NCBI RefSeq assembly: GCF_016793825.1
Contig: NZ_JAEULM010000017.1
Location: forward strand, 1 to 64,000
Reading direction: 5' to 3'
Origin: Sphingopyxis sp.
GTDB taxonomy: Bacteria; Pseudomonadota; Alphaproteobacteria; Sphingomonadales; Sphingomonadaceae
DNA: 64,000 nucleotides
Of the stretch, positions 22,808-32,471 are shown piece after piece; the stretch's first letter is position 1; every line of letters starts with the position of its first letter. The notes under the pieces are model-generated. The model did not search any database. It saw only the letters and a program-made list of their open reading frames with translations, and was not told the origin of the DNA. Position numbers and translations under genes: made by a program.

Positions 22808-24550
22808 TCAGGCGATCTTCGGGATTGGCGCGAGCGCTGCGTCGCCTGCCAGCGCGGATGCCGCGAGACCGGTCGCGGCAGGGACGATCTGGTCCAGATA
22901 GAAGCGCGTCGAGACCAGCTTCGCCTCGAGGAACGCACGATCGCCTTCGCCCGCTTCGATCCCCGCCTTCGCGGCCTGATGCTGGATCGCCATCAGCCAG
23001 CCGCATGTCGCGGTCGAAAGCATGGTGAGATAGGGATAGCTGCCCGCCAGCCGGTCGGGCGTGTTCGCCTGTTCAAGCCAGTCGGTTACATGACGGCACG
23101 CCTCGACGAGCTGGACGAGGGCCGGAAAATTGCCCGCACTGCGTTCGATGTCGTCGATCAGGCCGCGCACGCCGTCGCCGCCCGCCATCCCGAGCTTGCG
23201 GCCAACGAGATCGGCCGCCTGGATGCCGTTGGTGCCTTCGTAGATCGGGGCGATGCGCGCATCGCGATAATGCTGTGCCGCCCCGGTTTCCTCGATGAAA
23301 CCCATGCCGCCATGGACCTGTACGCCGAGGCTTGCGACCTCGCAGCCGATGTCGGTGGCGTGCGCCTTGGCCAGCGGGATCAGCACCTCGGCGCGCAGCG
23401 CGGCGGCTTCGTCGCCGAGTTTGCCGAAATCGGTCTGCGCCGATGCGTAATAGATGAGCGCGCGCGCCGCCTCGGTCTGCGCGCGCATCCGCCACAGCAT
23501 GCGGCGGACGTCGGGATGCTGGTCGATGGTGACGGGCGTGCGGTCGGCGCTGCCCGCGAGCGACGACTGGACTCGCTCCGCGGCGAAACGCTGTGCCTGC
23601 TGGGTCGCGCGCTCGGCGATCTGGACCCCCTGGCACCCCACCATCAGCCGGGCGTTGTTCATCATCACGAACATCGCCTTCATGCCGCCCATCTCGTCTC
23701 CGACGATCTCTCCCAGGCAATCCTCGTCCTCGCCATAGATCATGACGGCGGTGGGCGATCCGTGAATGCCGAGCTTGTGCTCGATCGAGGCGCAGCGGAC
23801 GCCATTGGAAATCGTCGGATTGCCGTCGGCGTCGAGGCGGTATTTGGGAACGAGGAACAGCGAGATGCCGCGCGTACCCTCCGGCGCGCCCGGCGTGCGG
23901 GCGAGAACGAGGTGGACGATATTGTCGGTCAGGTCATGTTCGCCAAAGGTGATGAAGATCTTTTGTCCCCTGACCTTGTAGAGGCCCGCGTTCGGTCCCT
24001 CGGTCACCTTTTCGGCGGTCGAGCGGAGCGCGCCGACGTCGCTGCCCGCAGCGGGCTCGGTCAGGTTCATCGTGCCGTTCCAGGCGCCGGTGACGAGTTT
24101 GGGCAGCCAGGTCTGGCGCTGCTCTTCGGTGCCATAGGCCATCAGCGCGTGGATCGCGCCGGGGGTCAGGATGCTGCACAGGGTGAAGCCCATGTCGGCG
24201 GTGCCCAGCGCCTCGATCACCACGGTCGCGAGCGTGAAGGGCAGGTCCTGGCCGCCATATTCGCCGGGGCCATCGAGGCTGCCCCAGCCCGCCTCGACGA
24301 ACTGGCCGTACGCTTCCTTGAAACCCGGGGGCATGGTGACCTTGCCGTCGTCCCACTTCGGGTTCTGGACGTCGCCGACGCGGTTGAGCGGGGCATAGAC
24401 CTCTGCCGCGAAGTCGCCGATGCCGGTGACGATCGCCTCGACCATGTCGGGACTGGCGGCGGCATATTTGTCGTGGGTGGCCATCGCGTCGATGCGGGCG
24501 ATATGATCGAGGACGAAAAGCTGCTCGGTGGTGGGCGGCGTGTAGGTCAT
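22808..24550 (-). CDS. Acyl-CoA dehydrogenase, DmdC-like
   Basis: 580 residues, FAD-dependent. The long form: N-terminal extension (1-40), acyl-CoA dehydrogenase core with 'NLTEPAAGSDVGALRSTAE' (FAD/substrate loop), 'GQKIFITFGEHDLTDNIVHLVLART', 'GVQIAERATQQAQ', 'HPDVRRMLWRMRAQTEAARAL' and the catalytic-region 'YRDARIAPIYEGTNGIQAADLVGRKL', plus a C-terminal helical extension. This build is shared with 3-methylmercaptopropionyl-CoA dehydrogenases (DmdC), but most such paralogues act on ordinary acyl-CoAs; the substrate is uncertain. Confidence 0.9.
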   Translation of the reverse strand: MTYTPPTTEQLFVLDHIARIDAMATHDKYAAASPDMVEAIVTGIGDFAAEVYAPLNRVGDVQNPKWDDGKVTMPPGFKEAYGQFVEAGWGSLDGPGEYGGQDLPFTLATVVIEALGTADMGFTLCSILTPGAIHALMAYGTEEQRQTWLPKLVTGAWNGTMNLTEPAAGSDVGALRSTAEKVTEGPNAGLYKVRGQKIFITFGEHDLTDNIVHLVLARTPGAPEGTRGISLFLVPKYRLDADGNPTISNGVRCASIEHKLGIHGSPTAVMIYGEDEDCLGEIVGDEMGGMKAMFVMMNNARLMVGCQGVQIAERATQQAQRFAAERVQSSLAGSADRTPVTIDQHPDVRRMLWRMRAQTEAARALIYYASAQTDFGKLGDEAAALRAEVLIPLAKAHATDIGCEVASLGVQVHGGMGFIEETGAAQHYRDARIAPIYEGTNGIQAADLVGRKLGMAGGDGVRGLIDDIERSAGNFPALVQLVEACRHVTDWLEQANTPDRLAGSYPYLTMLSTATCGWLMAIQHQAAKAGIEAGEGDRAFLEAKLVSTRFYLDQIVPAATGLAASALAGDAALAPIPKIA

Positions 24551-24601
24551 GCGGGTGCCACTTTCCTGATGATTCCGTTGCAGGCGGCGCTATAGCGCGG
24601 C

Positions 24602-25561
24602 ATGATCGACGGTCAATCGAACGAGTCTTTCAGGACCGAAATCCTTGCTTATGGCGCCGACGCGATCGCGCAGGCCGCCGCCTGCGTCCTGCGCGGACGG
24701 CCGGTCGCGGTGCCGACCGAGACGGTCTATGGCCTTGCCGCCGATGCGCGCGATGCCGCGGCGGTGGCACGCATCTATGCCGCCAAGGGACGGCCCGATT
24801 TCAACCCGTTGATCGTCCATGTCGCCGACCTCGACGCGGCGGAAAAGCTGGGCGTGTTCGACCTCACCGCGCGCAGGCTTGCCGCGACATTCTGGCCGGG
24901 GCCGCTGACGATCGTCGTGCCGCGCACCGCCGATTGCCCGGTTTCGAGCATCGCCACCGCGGGGCTGGACACCATTGCGCTTCGCGTGCCGGCCCACCGC
25001 GCGATGCGCGCCTTGCTCGCGGCGACGGGCGCGCCATTGGCCGCACCGAGCGCCAACGCCAGCGGCCGCATCAGCCCGACGCGGGGCGAGCATGTGCTGG
25101 TCAGCCTCGACGGGCGGATCGCGATGGTGATCGATGACGGACCGACGGGCGCGGGAGTCGAATCGACCATTGTGCGGGTGACGGACGGCGGGATCGAGAT
25201 TTTGCGGCCGGGCCCGGTGACGGCCGCGCGGCTGCATGAAGCGTCGGGGCTGGACGTGACCGGGCGGAAGGAAGCGGGCGTTGTCGCGCCGGGAATGCTC
25301 GCGAGCCATTATGCGCCGGGCAAGCCGGTGCGGTTGAACGCCACCGCGTTCGGGGCCGACGAGTTCGGTATCGGGTTCGGCGGGCTTGCAGGCGATTATC
25401 AACTCAGCGCCGAGGGCGACCCGGTCGCGGCGGCGGCGCGGCTGTTCGATGCGCTGCACGCCGGCGCGGCGAGCGCAAAAGCGAAGATCGCGGTTGCGGC
25501 GATTCCAGCCGAAGGGCTGGGCGCCGCGATCAACGATCGTCTGGCGCGCGCCGCGGTCTGA
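24602..25561 (+). CDS. sua5: L-threonylcarbamoyladenylate synthase (Sua5/TsaC2)
   Basis: 319 residues. Makes threonylcarbamoyl-AMP from threonine, bicarbonate and ATP for the t6A37 tRNA modification. The YrdC domain (about 15-205) shows 'VAVPTETVYGLAADA', 'KGRPDFNPLIVHV', 'WPGPLTIVVPR', 'LAAPSANASGRISPT', 'VESTIVRV' and 'ILRPGPV'; the C-terminal Sua5 domain starts after 'PGMLASHYAPGKPVRL'. Divergent from the acyl-CoA dehydrogenase with a 51-base gap. Confidence 0.95.
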   Translation: MIDGQSNESFRTEILAYGADAIAQAAACVLRGRPVAVPTETVYGLAADARDAAAVARIYAAKGRPDFNPLIVHVADLDAAEKLGVFDLTARRLAATFWPGPLTIVVPRTADCPVSSIATAGLDTIALRVPAHRAMRALLAATGAPLAAPSANASGRISPTRGEHVLVSLDGRIAMVIDDGPTGAGVESTIVRVTDGGIEILRPGPVTAARLHEASGLDVTGRKEAGVVAPGMLASHYAPGKPVRLNATAFGADEFGIGFGGLAGDYQLSAEGDPVAAAARLFDALHAGAASAKAKIAVAAIPAEGLGAAINDRLARAAV

Positions 25562-25573
25562 CACGGGTTCGCG

Positions 25574-26476
25574 TTAAGCCGCTGCCGGCTCCACCGGGTC
25601 GCCGTGCGGCGTCTTGCGGGCGACGATCAGGCACGCTGCGACGATGAGCAGCGCGCCGGCGATCGTCGGCCAGGTGACCGGTTCGTTGTAGAAGATCCAG
25701 CCGAAAAGCATCGCCCACAGGAAGCCCGTATATTCGGTCGTTGCGAGGATCTGCGCCTCGGCACGGGCATAGGCCCAGCTCAGCAGCAGCAGCGACAGCG
25801 TTGCGAGGATCGCGGCGCCCGCGATTTCAGGCGCGAGGTGCATGCCGGGGACGGCCAGAAACCACGGTGCGCCGATGGCCAGGAACAGCGTCACGAAAAG
25901 GTTCTGGAAGAAGGCGATTTCCATCGGCCCCGCCATCTTGGCCTGCCGCCGGGCGAGGATGAGGTTATAGGCGTAGAGCATCGCGGAAAAGAACACTGCG
26001 CCCACCGCCCACAGCGCCTCGGGCGCATAGTCGCCGCGGCCGAGCTTGCCCGCGACGATGACGATGACGCCGACGAGGCCCAGTGCCGACGCCGCGATCG
26101 AGCGCCGGCCGATCGTCTCGCCGAGAAAGATCGCGGCCATGTACAGCGTCATCAACGGGGCGACGAAGGCGAGCGCGATCGCTTCGGCCATCGGTAGCCG
26201 CGCCAGCGCCCAGAAGAAGGTGATCGCCATCCCCGCCACGAACAGCGCGCGCCAGGCGTGAATGCGCATCGTCGGCCGGTCGGGCATTGTGGGACGCATG
26301 GCAAGATAGGCGAGCCCGCTGACGAGGGCGCCCGCGCCGGTGCGCCACAGCACCGCGTTATAGGCGCCGATGTCGATCGACAGCCCCTTCATCAGCACAT
26401 CCATCGTCGAGAAGGTCGCGATGCCCGCGCAAGCGACGAGGAAGGGAATGACGGGAGAAGGCGAATCGGGGCGCAT
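25574..26476 (-). CDS. DMT-family (EamA) inner-membrane transporter
   Basis: 300 residues with ten predicted membrane helices in two EamA repeats ('GALVSGLAYLA', 'MAEAIALAFVAPLMTLYMAAIFLGE', then 'ATTEYTGFLWAMLFGWIFYNEPVTWPTIAGALLIVAACLIV'). Drug/metabolite exporter family; substrate unknown. Convergent with sua5, 12 bases apart. Confidence 0.9.
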   Translation of the reverse strand: MRPDSPSPVIPFLVACAGIATFSTMDVLMKGLSIDIGAYNAVLWRTGAGALVSGLAYLAMRPTMPDRPTMRIHAWRALFVAGMAITFFWALARLPMAEAIALAFVAPLMTLYMAAIFLGETIGRRSIAASALGLVGVIVIVAGKLGRGDYAPEALWAVGAVFFSAMLYAYNLILARRQAKMAGPMEIAFFQNLFVTLFLAIGAPWFLAVPGMHLAPEIAGAAILATLSLLLLSWAYARAEAQILATTEYTGFLWAMLFGWIFYNEPVTWPTIAGALLIVAACLIVARKTPHGDPVEPAAA

Positions 26477-26510
26477 GGTGGGGCTGTAGCCGAGATTGCA
26501 CCGACGGGCG

Positions 26511-28112
26511 CTAGTCGATCCCGTCGGTCCGGCGGATGAAGTCTGCGGCGTCGTTTCGCATTTCGGCCAGCAGTTCGGGTTTCACGTAGACCATGTGGCC
26601 GGCGGCGTAATATTTATACGCTATATTTGCCTGCAAGTCCTTGGGCACGGGGAGGTGCCGGAGCTCGTAGCGGCCTGCGAAATACGGCGTAGAGACGTCG
26701 TAGTAGCCGCCGGTGACGAGCAGTTTCATCTTCGGATTCTGCTTCATCGCGACCGCGAGATCGGGCAGCACATTCGGCAGCGCGATCAGCGCTCGATCGG
26801 CGCCGGGCGGGCGGTGCCTATAGTCCCAGCTGGAATAGACATCGAGCCCGGCTTCATAATGCCGGCCCGCGCCATAACCGAGTGTGCCGCGGACGTAATC
26901 ATTGAGCCCGGCGATATAGGCCGCCGCGATCGCCGAGCTCTGTGGGTCGTTCGACGCGACCTTGCTCAGCGGGTCGAGCGTTGCACCGGTAAAGCGTGTG
27001 TCGAGTGTTCCCGTCGTCAGTCCCTTGTCCGCGAGCAGTTCCTTTTGCAGTGCCCCATATTCGATGCGAAGGTTGGTTTTCAGCAGATACTCGACCGAAA
27101 GCCCGGTGTAGGAGTGGAGTCGCATCGCGATCGCCTGTCGCTCGGCGTCGGGAAGATCATTCCCTTTCATCAGCGCCAGTGCATACTCCGTCGTGGCGAA
27201 CGCTTCGGTTTCGGCAAGCCAGGACGAAAGATCACGGCCTGCGCCGGCGCGCTTATGGTACCAGGCGGTCGCCGCATAGGTGGGAAGCGTGACGACGTAG
27301 GGAAGATCGACCCCCGGATTGATCTGCGGATCGTCGGGCAACAAGTCCCAATTCAATATGTCAGAGAGCAGGATGACGCCATTGAGATCGATGTCCTGGT
27401 TCTGCAGCGCGAGCGTCATTCCCGCTGCGCGCATCGTCCCGTAGCTTTCGCCGTAGAGATATTTGGGCGATTTCCAGCGGCCGTATTTCGACAGGAAATC
27501 GCGGACGAAGATGGTGAAGGCGTGGATATCCTGATCGACCCCGAACCATGCCTTGTCCTTGTCCTTCCCGGCGACGCGGCTGAAGCCGGTTCCGGGCGCA
27601 TCGACGAAGACGAGATCGGAGACATCGAGCAGGCTCTGGTCGTTGGCGACGGTGCGGTAAGGAGCGCTGCCATGCTCGCGATCGGGCGTTTCGACGCGTA
27701 CCGGACCATAGGCGCCCATGTGCAGCCACAGCGTCGGTGAGCCAGGGCCGCCATTGAAAAGGAAGGTAATCGGTCGGGTTTCTGCGGACGCGCCTTCCTT
27801 GAAATAGGCAGTGTAGAACATCGACGCTTCGGAGTTCGGGACGTCTTCGACGGCATCCTTGTCGCGCTTGCGTTCGATCGGCACCGTATCGTTCCATCCG
27901 ATCGGATGGACGACAAGCGTGCCCGCTATCGCGCGATAAGGGATTGCGACACCCCCCACCGTCACGGACCCGTGGCTTTCGATTTCGGTCGGTTCGAACA
28001 TCGGCGCATCGGGCGCCGGTTTGTCGGCCGCAGGGCGCGCCTCTTTCGATTGTGCGGCTGCGCAGCCAGCGAGCGAGATGGCGACGGACGCCGCGAGAAG
28101 GATCCGTCTCAT
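26511..28112 (-). CDS. S10-family serine carboxypeptidase-like lipoprotein
   Basis: 533 residues. Signal peptide with lipobox L-A-G-C (C18), so probably envelope-anchored. The alpha/beta hydrolase fold of peptidase S10 is clear: 'FNGGPGSPTLWLHMGAYGP' (oxyanion region), 'VFVDAPGTGFS', nucleophile in 'GESYGTMRA', acid in 'GGYYDVSTP' and His in 'GHMVYV'. It may trim C-terminal residues of imported peptides. Its ATG overlaps the stop of the upstream SDR gene (ATGA). ATG 28112 is chosen because the signal peptide begins there. Confidence 0.9.
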   Translation of the reverse strand: MRRILLAASVAISLAGCAAAQSKEARPAADKPAPDAPMFEPTEIESHGSVTVGGVAIPYRAIAGTLVVHPIGWNDTVPIERKRDKDAVEDVPNSEASMFYTAYFKEGASAETRPITFLFNGGPGSPTLWLHMGAYGPVRVETPDREHGSAPYRTVANDQSLLDVSDLVFVDAPGTGFSRVAGKDKDKAWFGVDQDIHAFTIFVRDFLSKYGRWKSPKYLYGESYGTMRAAGMTLALQNQDIDLNGVILLSDILNWDLLPDDPQINPGVDLPYVVTLPTYAATAWYHKRAGAGRDLSSWLAETEAFATTEYALALMKGNDLPDAERQAIAMRLHSYTGLSVEYLLKTNLRIEYGALQKELLADKGLTTGTLDTRFTGATLDPLSKVASNDPQSSAIAAAYIAGLNDYVRGTLGYGAGRHYEAGLDVYSSWDYRHRPPGADRALIALPNVLPDLAVAMKQNPKMKLLVTGGYYDVSTPYFAGRYELRHLPVPKDLQANIAYKYYAAGHMVYVKPELLAEMRNDAADFIRRTDGID

Positions 28113-28888
28113 CGAAACGTGGCCTGTCCCGCGCCGTCGATGTTGAGCTTTTGCCCCGAGCAATAGGGGTTCGCGTCGCTGACGAACCAGAGCACCGCCG
28201 CGGCGACGTCGGCGGGGACGGCGACTCGGCCGAAGGGCATTTTCGCGGCCAGATGCTGGATATCATCCTGTCCGGTGATGGCGCGCGACAGGCGTTCGCC
28301 CATGTCGCTGACGGTCAGTGCGGGGGCGACGACGTTGACGCGGACGCCGTTCGCCAGTTCTTCCTTCGCCAGCGCATAGGCCATCGCTTCGCCCGCTGCC
28401 TTCGCCATCGTGTAGGGCGCGCCGTTGGCGGTGTGGTGCAGCGTCGCGATGCTGGAGATGACGATGATGTCGCTGCGCGCATGCTGGCGGAGCTGGGGAA
28501 GCGCGAGACGGCTGAGCCGGTGCGGGCCGACCGCATGGACGGCGAGCAGCTTTTCGACCTCGGCCGCGTCGGTGTCGATGACCGCCTTGCCCCGGCTGGC
28601 GATGCCGGCGTTGTTGACGAGGATCGACATCGGGCCGAAGTCGGCTTCGACCGCGGCGACCATCGCGGCGCACGCGGCTTCGTCGGCGACCGAGGCCTGA
28701 TAGGCTTTGGCCTTGCGGCCCAGTGCGCGGATCGCCGCGACGGTTTCGGCGGCGGCGTCTTCGCCGCGGGTGTAGTTCACCGTCACGTCGGCGCCCGCTT
28801 CGGCGAGGCCGATCGCGATGCCGCGGCCGATCCCGCGCGAGGCGCCCGTGACGAGTGCGGTTCGGCCCGCAAGGTTCATTTCGGCCAT
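28109..28888 (-). CDS. SDR-family NAD(P)-dependent oxidoreductase
   Basis: 259 residues, classical short-chain dehydrogenase: cofactor loop 'TGASRGIGRG' (about 14-23), 'NNAGIA', catalytic Ser in 'ISSIA', and Y-x3-K in 'YTMAK'. The C terminus 'YCSGQKLNIDGAG' is typical. Closest in style to 3-oxoacyl-ACP reductase-like enzymes, but the substrate is not predictable. GGGAGA precedes the start. First gene of a pair with the S10 peptidase. Confidence 0.92.
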   Translation of the reverse strand: MAEMNLAGRTALVTGASRGIGRGIAIGLAEAGADVTVNYTRGEDAAAETVAAIRALGRKAKAYQASVADEAACAAMVAAVEADFGPMSILVNNAGIASRGKAVIDTDAAEVEKLLAVHAVGPHRLSRLALPQLRQHARSDIIVISSIATLHHTANGAPYTMAKAAGEAMAYALAKEELANGVRVNVVAPALTVSDMGERLSRAITGQDDIQHLAAKMPFGRVAVPADVAAAVLWFVSDANPYCSGQKLNIDGAGQATFR

Positions 28889-28902
28889 CTTTCTCCCTCT
28901 CC

Positions 28903-29397
28903 CTATTTCATCAATTCGGCATAGGTTTCATCGTCGCTGCGGCTTGCCGCATTGCGCCACTTCGGTGCGGCCCTGCGGTTGAGGACATGGCCGCTGGAAT
29001 CGAGGATCGCGACGGTCGGCGTGCCCTTGATCCTGAAGCCGAAGCGCTTTGCGACCTCGGGATGTTTTCCCCGGCCTGCGGTCTGCGGCATGCCGATGTC
29101 GGCATAGACGACCTCGTAGCGCGCACGCACCGGCGCGAACCGTTCGGTCGCGATCAGGTTCGCGAACCACGCGCTGTCGTGGCAGCCGTTCGTTCCCATC
29201 ACCAGCAGGACGCGCTTGCCCGATCGCCCTGCCGCCGCGAGCGCCGCGTCGATCGCCGCCATCGGGTCGGCGGCGGGATCGAAGGCGTCGGTCCTGTAGG
29301 GATCGGCGACCCCCGGCATCTCGCGCGGCGCGAAGGCGAGCGCGGGGGAAAGCGAGAGGCACGAGGCGGCGACAGCGAGGGTGATTTTCCGGATCAT
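28903..29397 (-). CDS. Secreted thioredoxin-fold protein with CxxS site
   Basis: 164 residues, signal peptide (cleavage after ALA near 22). Thioredoxin-like core 'KRVLLVMGTNGCHDSAWFANLI', 'VVYADIG', 'FRIKGTPTVAILDSSG' with the cis-Pro in 'GTPTV'. The active site reads C-H-D-S, so only one cysteine is present; a monothiol role (isomerase, chaperone or thiol trapping) is more likely than dithiol oxidation. Same strand as the SDR gene, 14 bases upstream of it, and probably in its operon. Confidence 0.85.
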   Translation of the reverse strand: MIRKITLAVAASCLSLSPALAFAPREMPGVADPYRTDAFDPAADPMAAIDAALAAAGRSGKRVLLVMGTNGCHDSAWFANLIATERFAPVRARYEVVYADIGMPQTAGRGKHPEVAKRFGFRIKGTPTVAILDSSGHVLNRRAAPKWRNAASRSDDETYAELMK

Positions 29398-29453
29398 GGC
29401 GCAACGATAGGTTTTGCATGACGTTTCCGTCAACGTCAGTTAGCACGGGCGAC

Positions 29454-30971
29454 ATGAGCTGGAAAAAGGAAGTCGGTGAACTCGCCGCGCGGCGCCAGAT
29501 GGCCGAGAAAATGGGCGGCGAGGAAAAGGTCGCGCGCCAGCATGGACGCGGCAAGATGGATGCGCGGGCGCGGCTCGCGGGAATCGTCGATGCGGGTAGC
29601 TTTCGCGAGATCGGCAAGATCGCGGGACGCGGGACCTATGGCCCCGACGGCGAACTTGAAAATCTGGCGGCGTCGAATTTCATTTTCGGCCGCGCCGACA
29701 TCGACGGCCGGCCGGTGGTTGCGTCCGCCGACGATTTTACCGTGCGCGGCGGCGCGGCCGATGCGGCGCTGCATCGCAAGTTCGTCCAGTGCGAGGCGAT
29801 GGCGCATGAATATCGCCTGCCGCTGATCCGCATGATCGACGGCACCGGCGGCGGCGGGTCGGTGAAGACGCTGGAGGATATGGGATATACCTATATCCCG
29901 CATGTTCCCGGCTGGGACCAGATCATCGCCAACCTCGACACCGTGCCGGTGGTGGCGCTCGCATTGGGGCCGACCGCCGGGCTGGGCGCGGCGCGGGTCG
30001 TTGCGAGCCACTACAGCGTGATGGTGCGCGGCCTGTCGCAGCTTTTCGCGGCAGGTCCGGCGGTTGCCGCGGCGATCGGCGACACGCTCGACCGCGAGGA
30101 GCTGGGCGGCAGCGATGTCCATACGCGCAACGGCGTCGTCGATGACGAAGTGGCGAGCGAGGCCGACGCCTTTGCCGCGGCGCGGCGTTTCCTGTCCTAT
30201 CTGCCGTCGTCGATCCATGACCGGGCGCAGCGCATAGAGTGCAGCGATCCGGTCGACCGGCGCGAGGAGGCTTTGCTGTCGGTCGTGCCGCGCGAGGCGA
30301 AGCAGGTCTATTCGATGCGGCGTATCGCCAATGCGGTCTTCGATCAGGGCAGCTTTTTCGAGATGGGCGCGCGCTGGGGACGCGCGGTGATCACCGCCTT
30401 CGCGCGTCTCGACGGCTATCCGGTCGCGGTGCTGGCGAGCGATCCATCGTACCTCGGCGGATCATGGGATGCCAAGACGAGCGAGAAGGCCGAGCGCTTT
30501 GTGAAGATGGCGGACCAGTTCCGCCTGCCGATCGTCCATCTGGTCGACAATCCGGGCTTCATGATCGGCGGCGAGGCCGAGCGGACGGGGACGATCCGCT
30601 ATGGCGTGCAGGCGATGAACGCAATCTACCGCGCGACCGTGCCGCTGGCGTCGGTGGTCGTGCGCCGCGCCTATGGCATCGCGGGCAGCGCGATGAGCAA
30701 CGCCGAACGGTTCCAGTATCGTTTTGCCTGGCCGTCGGGCGACTGGGGCAGCCTGCCGATCGAGGGCGGGGTCGAGGTGGCGTACAAGAGCGAGCTGGAG
30801 GCGGCCGAGGATCCGGCGGCGCATCTGGAGGCAATCCGCGCGCGATTGAACCGCGTGCGCTCGCCATTTCGCACGGCCGAGAAATTCGGGGTCGAGGATA
30901 TCATCGACCCGCGCGACACGCGGCCGCTGCTTTGCGAATTTGCGGAGCTGGCGTGGCGGACGCTGAAATAG
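29454..30971 (+). CDS. Acyl-CoA carboxylase, carboxyltransferase (beta) subunit
   Basis: 505 residues with the two crotonase-fold halves of biotin-dependent carboxyltransferases: 'RLPLIRMIDGTGGGGSV' and 'GPTAGLGAARV' in the N-half; 'MAIAGSAMSNAER'-like 'YGIAGSAMSNAERFQYRFAWPSGDWGSLPIEGGVE' and 'FVKMADQFRLPIVHLVDNPGFMIGGEAE' in the C-half. It transfers CO2 from carboxybiotin to an acyl-CoA (propionyl-, methylcrotonyl- or similar). No biotin carboxylase or biotin carrier gene is adjacent, so the partner lies elsewhere. Confidence 0.9.
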   Translation: MSWKKEVGELAARRQMAEKMGGEEKVARQHGRGKMDARARLAGIVDAGSFREIGKIAGRGTYGPDGELENLAASNFIFGRADIDGRPVVASADDFTVRGGAADAALHRKFVQCEAMAHEYRLPLIRMIDGTGGGGSVKTLEDMGYTYIPHVPGWDQIIANLDTVPVVALALGPTAGLGAARVVASHYSVMVRGLSQLFAAGPAVAAAIGDTLDREELGGSDVHTRNGVVDDEVASEADAFAAARRFLSYLPSSIHDRAQRIECSDPVDRREEALLSVVPREAKQVYSMRRIANAVFDQGSFFEMGARWGRAVITAFARLDGYPVAVLASDPSYLGGSWDAKTSEKAERFVKMADQFRLPIVHLVDNPGFMIGGEAERTGTIRYGVQAMNAIYRATVPLASVVVRRAYGIAGSAMSNAERFQYRFAWPSGDWGSLPIEGGVEVAYKSELEAAEDPAAHLEAIRARLNRVRSPFRTAEKFGVEDIIDPRDTRPLLCEFAELAWRTLK

Positions 30972-30997
30972 TTCGCCCCTTGTTGCGCGACGGTGCA

Positions 30998-31026
30998 TGG
31001 ATCCCGGTTCAGGTCCGGGATGACGA
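30998..31026. repeat. Single REP-like unit
   Basis: TGGATCCCGGTTCAGGTCCG..., the TTGATC subtype with two substitutions, between the carboxyltransferase and acyltransferase genes. Confidence 0.7.
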
Positions 31027-31035
31027 GGGAGCGGG

Positions 31036-32181
31036 ATGAGCACAGGCATGACCTCGCAGCGCCATCTGGGCATGGACTGGCTGCGGATCGGCGCGTTCGC
31101 GCTGCTGATCCTGTATCATATCGGCATGTATTTCGTGCCGTGGGGCTGGCATGTGAAGATTGCGGAGCCGCTTGAATGGGTGGCGATCCCGATGCGGGCG
31201 CTGAACAGCTGGCGGCTGCCGTTGCTGTTCCTCGTGTCGGGCTATGCCAGCGCCGCGCTGTTCGCGAAGCTGGGCAGCGCGGGGCGTTTCGTTCGTTCGC
31301 GCAGCGCCCGACTGCTGATCCCGCTGGTGTTCGGTATCATCGTCATCATCCCGCCGCAGCCGTGGATCGATCTGACGGGCCAGCACGGCTATACCGCCGG
31401 GTTCGGGCATTTCTGGCTGCACGATTATTTCCGCTTCGGCGCGCTGGACGGGATCGTGCTGCCGACCTGGCAACATCTGTGGTTCGTCGTCTATCTGTGG
31501 GTTTACACGCTGCTCGCGGCGGCGGTGCTGGCGTGGGTTCCGGAGCGGACGCGGGCGATGGTCGCCGATGGCGCGGCGCGCTGGCTGGCGGGGCTCGGCA
31601 TGCTTGCCATCCCGCTGATCGGCTGGTTGCTGATCTTTGCCCTGGTTCCGGGCGAGCATGAAACGCATGCGCTGGTCGACGATTGGCCGACGCACGCCCA
31701 TTATCTGATCCCCTTTGCGGTCGGCTGGCTGCTGCGTGTCCGGCCCGCCCTGTTCGCGGCGGTCGCGCGTTGCTGGCGCATCGCGCTGACGATCGGGATC
31801 GTCGCATTCGGTTTCATCACCTGGGCCGAATATATGTGGCCCGGCAACACCCCGTCGCCGCCGGGTGTGTGGGAAGCCTTCGACATCGCCCGGCTGCTGC
31901 ACGGCTGGACGACGATCATCGTGCTGGTCGCTTTCGCCGACGCCTATTGGAACCGCGACCATCGTTGGCGCGCGACGCTGGCCGAGGCGGTATTTCCCTT
32001 TTATATCATCCACCAGACGATCATCGTCGTCGTCGGCTGGTATCTGCGCCAGGCCAGCGTCGCGGCGCTCCCCTCGTTCCTGACCCTTGTCGCCACGACC
32101 GTTGCCGGATGCTGGCTTTTCTATTGGATCGGGCGCAACATCGGCTGGCTTCGCCCGTTGATAGGGCTGCAGCGTACGTAA
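31036..32181 (+). CDS. Acyltransferase-3 family membrane protein
   Basis: 381 residues with about ten membrane helices. The family start 'GMDWLRIGAFALLILYHIGMYFV' carries the conserved Arg and His; 'NSWRLPLLFLVSGYASAALF' and 'WQHLWFVVYLW' are also typical, and the close is 'AVFPFYIIHQTIIVVVGW'. Members O-acylate sugars, glucans or lipids at the inner membrane. GAGGGAGCGGG precedes the start. A small membrane-protein gene follows within 10 bases. Confidence 0.88.
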   Translation: MSTGMTSQRHLGMDWLRIGAFALLILYHIGMYFVPWGWHVKIAEPLEWVAIPMRALNSWRLPLLFLVSGYASAALFAKLGSAGRFVRSRSARLLIPLVFGIIVIIPPQPWIDLTGQHGYTAGFGHFWLHDYFRFGALDGIVLPTWQHLWFVVYLWVYTLLAAAVLAWVPERTRAMVADGAARWLAGLGMLAIPLIGWLLIFALVPGEHETHALVDDWPTHAHYLIPFAVGWLLRVRPALFAAVARCWRIALTIGIVAFGFITWAEYMWPGNTPSPPGVWEAFDIARLLHGWTTIIVLVAFADAYWNRDHRWRATLAEAVFPFYIIHQTIIVVVGWYLRQASVAALPSFLTLVATTVAGCWLFYWIGRNIGWLRPLIGLQRT

Positions 32182-32191
32182 GGAGGCAGTC

Positions 32192-32398
32192 ATGGGAGCG
32201 CTGAAAGGGATTGCGGCCATCGTCGGCATCGTCGCGGCGATGATGGGGAGCCTGTTCCTGTTGCAGGGGCTGGGCGTCGTCCGTTGGCCGTCCGACAGCT
32301 TCATGGTGGGGAACCGCGACTGGGTCCTGTACGGAGCGATCATCGCGCTGGCAGGGGGCCTGTTGGTGGCGCTGGCGAACCGGCGACCGGGACCCTGA
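32192..32398 (+). CDS. Small two-helix membrane protein
   Basis: 68 residues, two membrane helices (about 4-26 and 43-62) joined by 'RWPSDSFMVGNRDW'. AAGGAGG eight bases upstream and only 10 bases from the acyltransferase stop: probably the second gene of that operon. Not recognised. Confidence 0.75.
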   Translation: MGALKGIAAIVGIVAAMMGSLFLLQGLGVVRWPSDSFMVGNRDWVLYGAIIALAGGLLVALANRRPGP

Positions 32399-32471
32399 TC
32401 GACTACATTTGTAGTTGATCCGTATTGTTATCCTGATACACCTTGTCCGATCCGGGGTTGGATTGGAGCTG

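Noticed and set aside
22781-24595. 604-codon frame opposite the acyl-CoA dehydrogenase
   Set aside because: Antisense shadow of a recognised enzyme.
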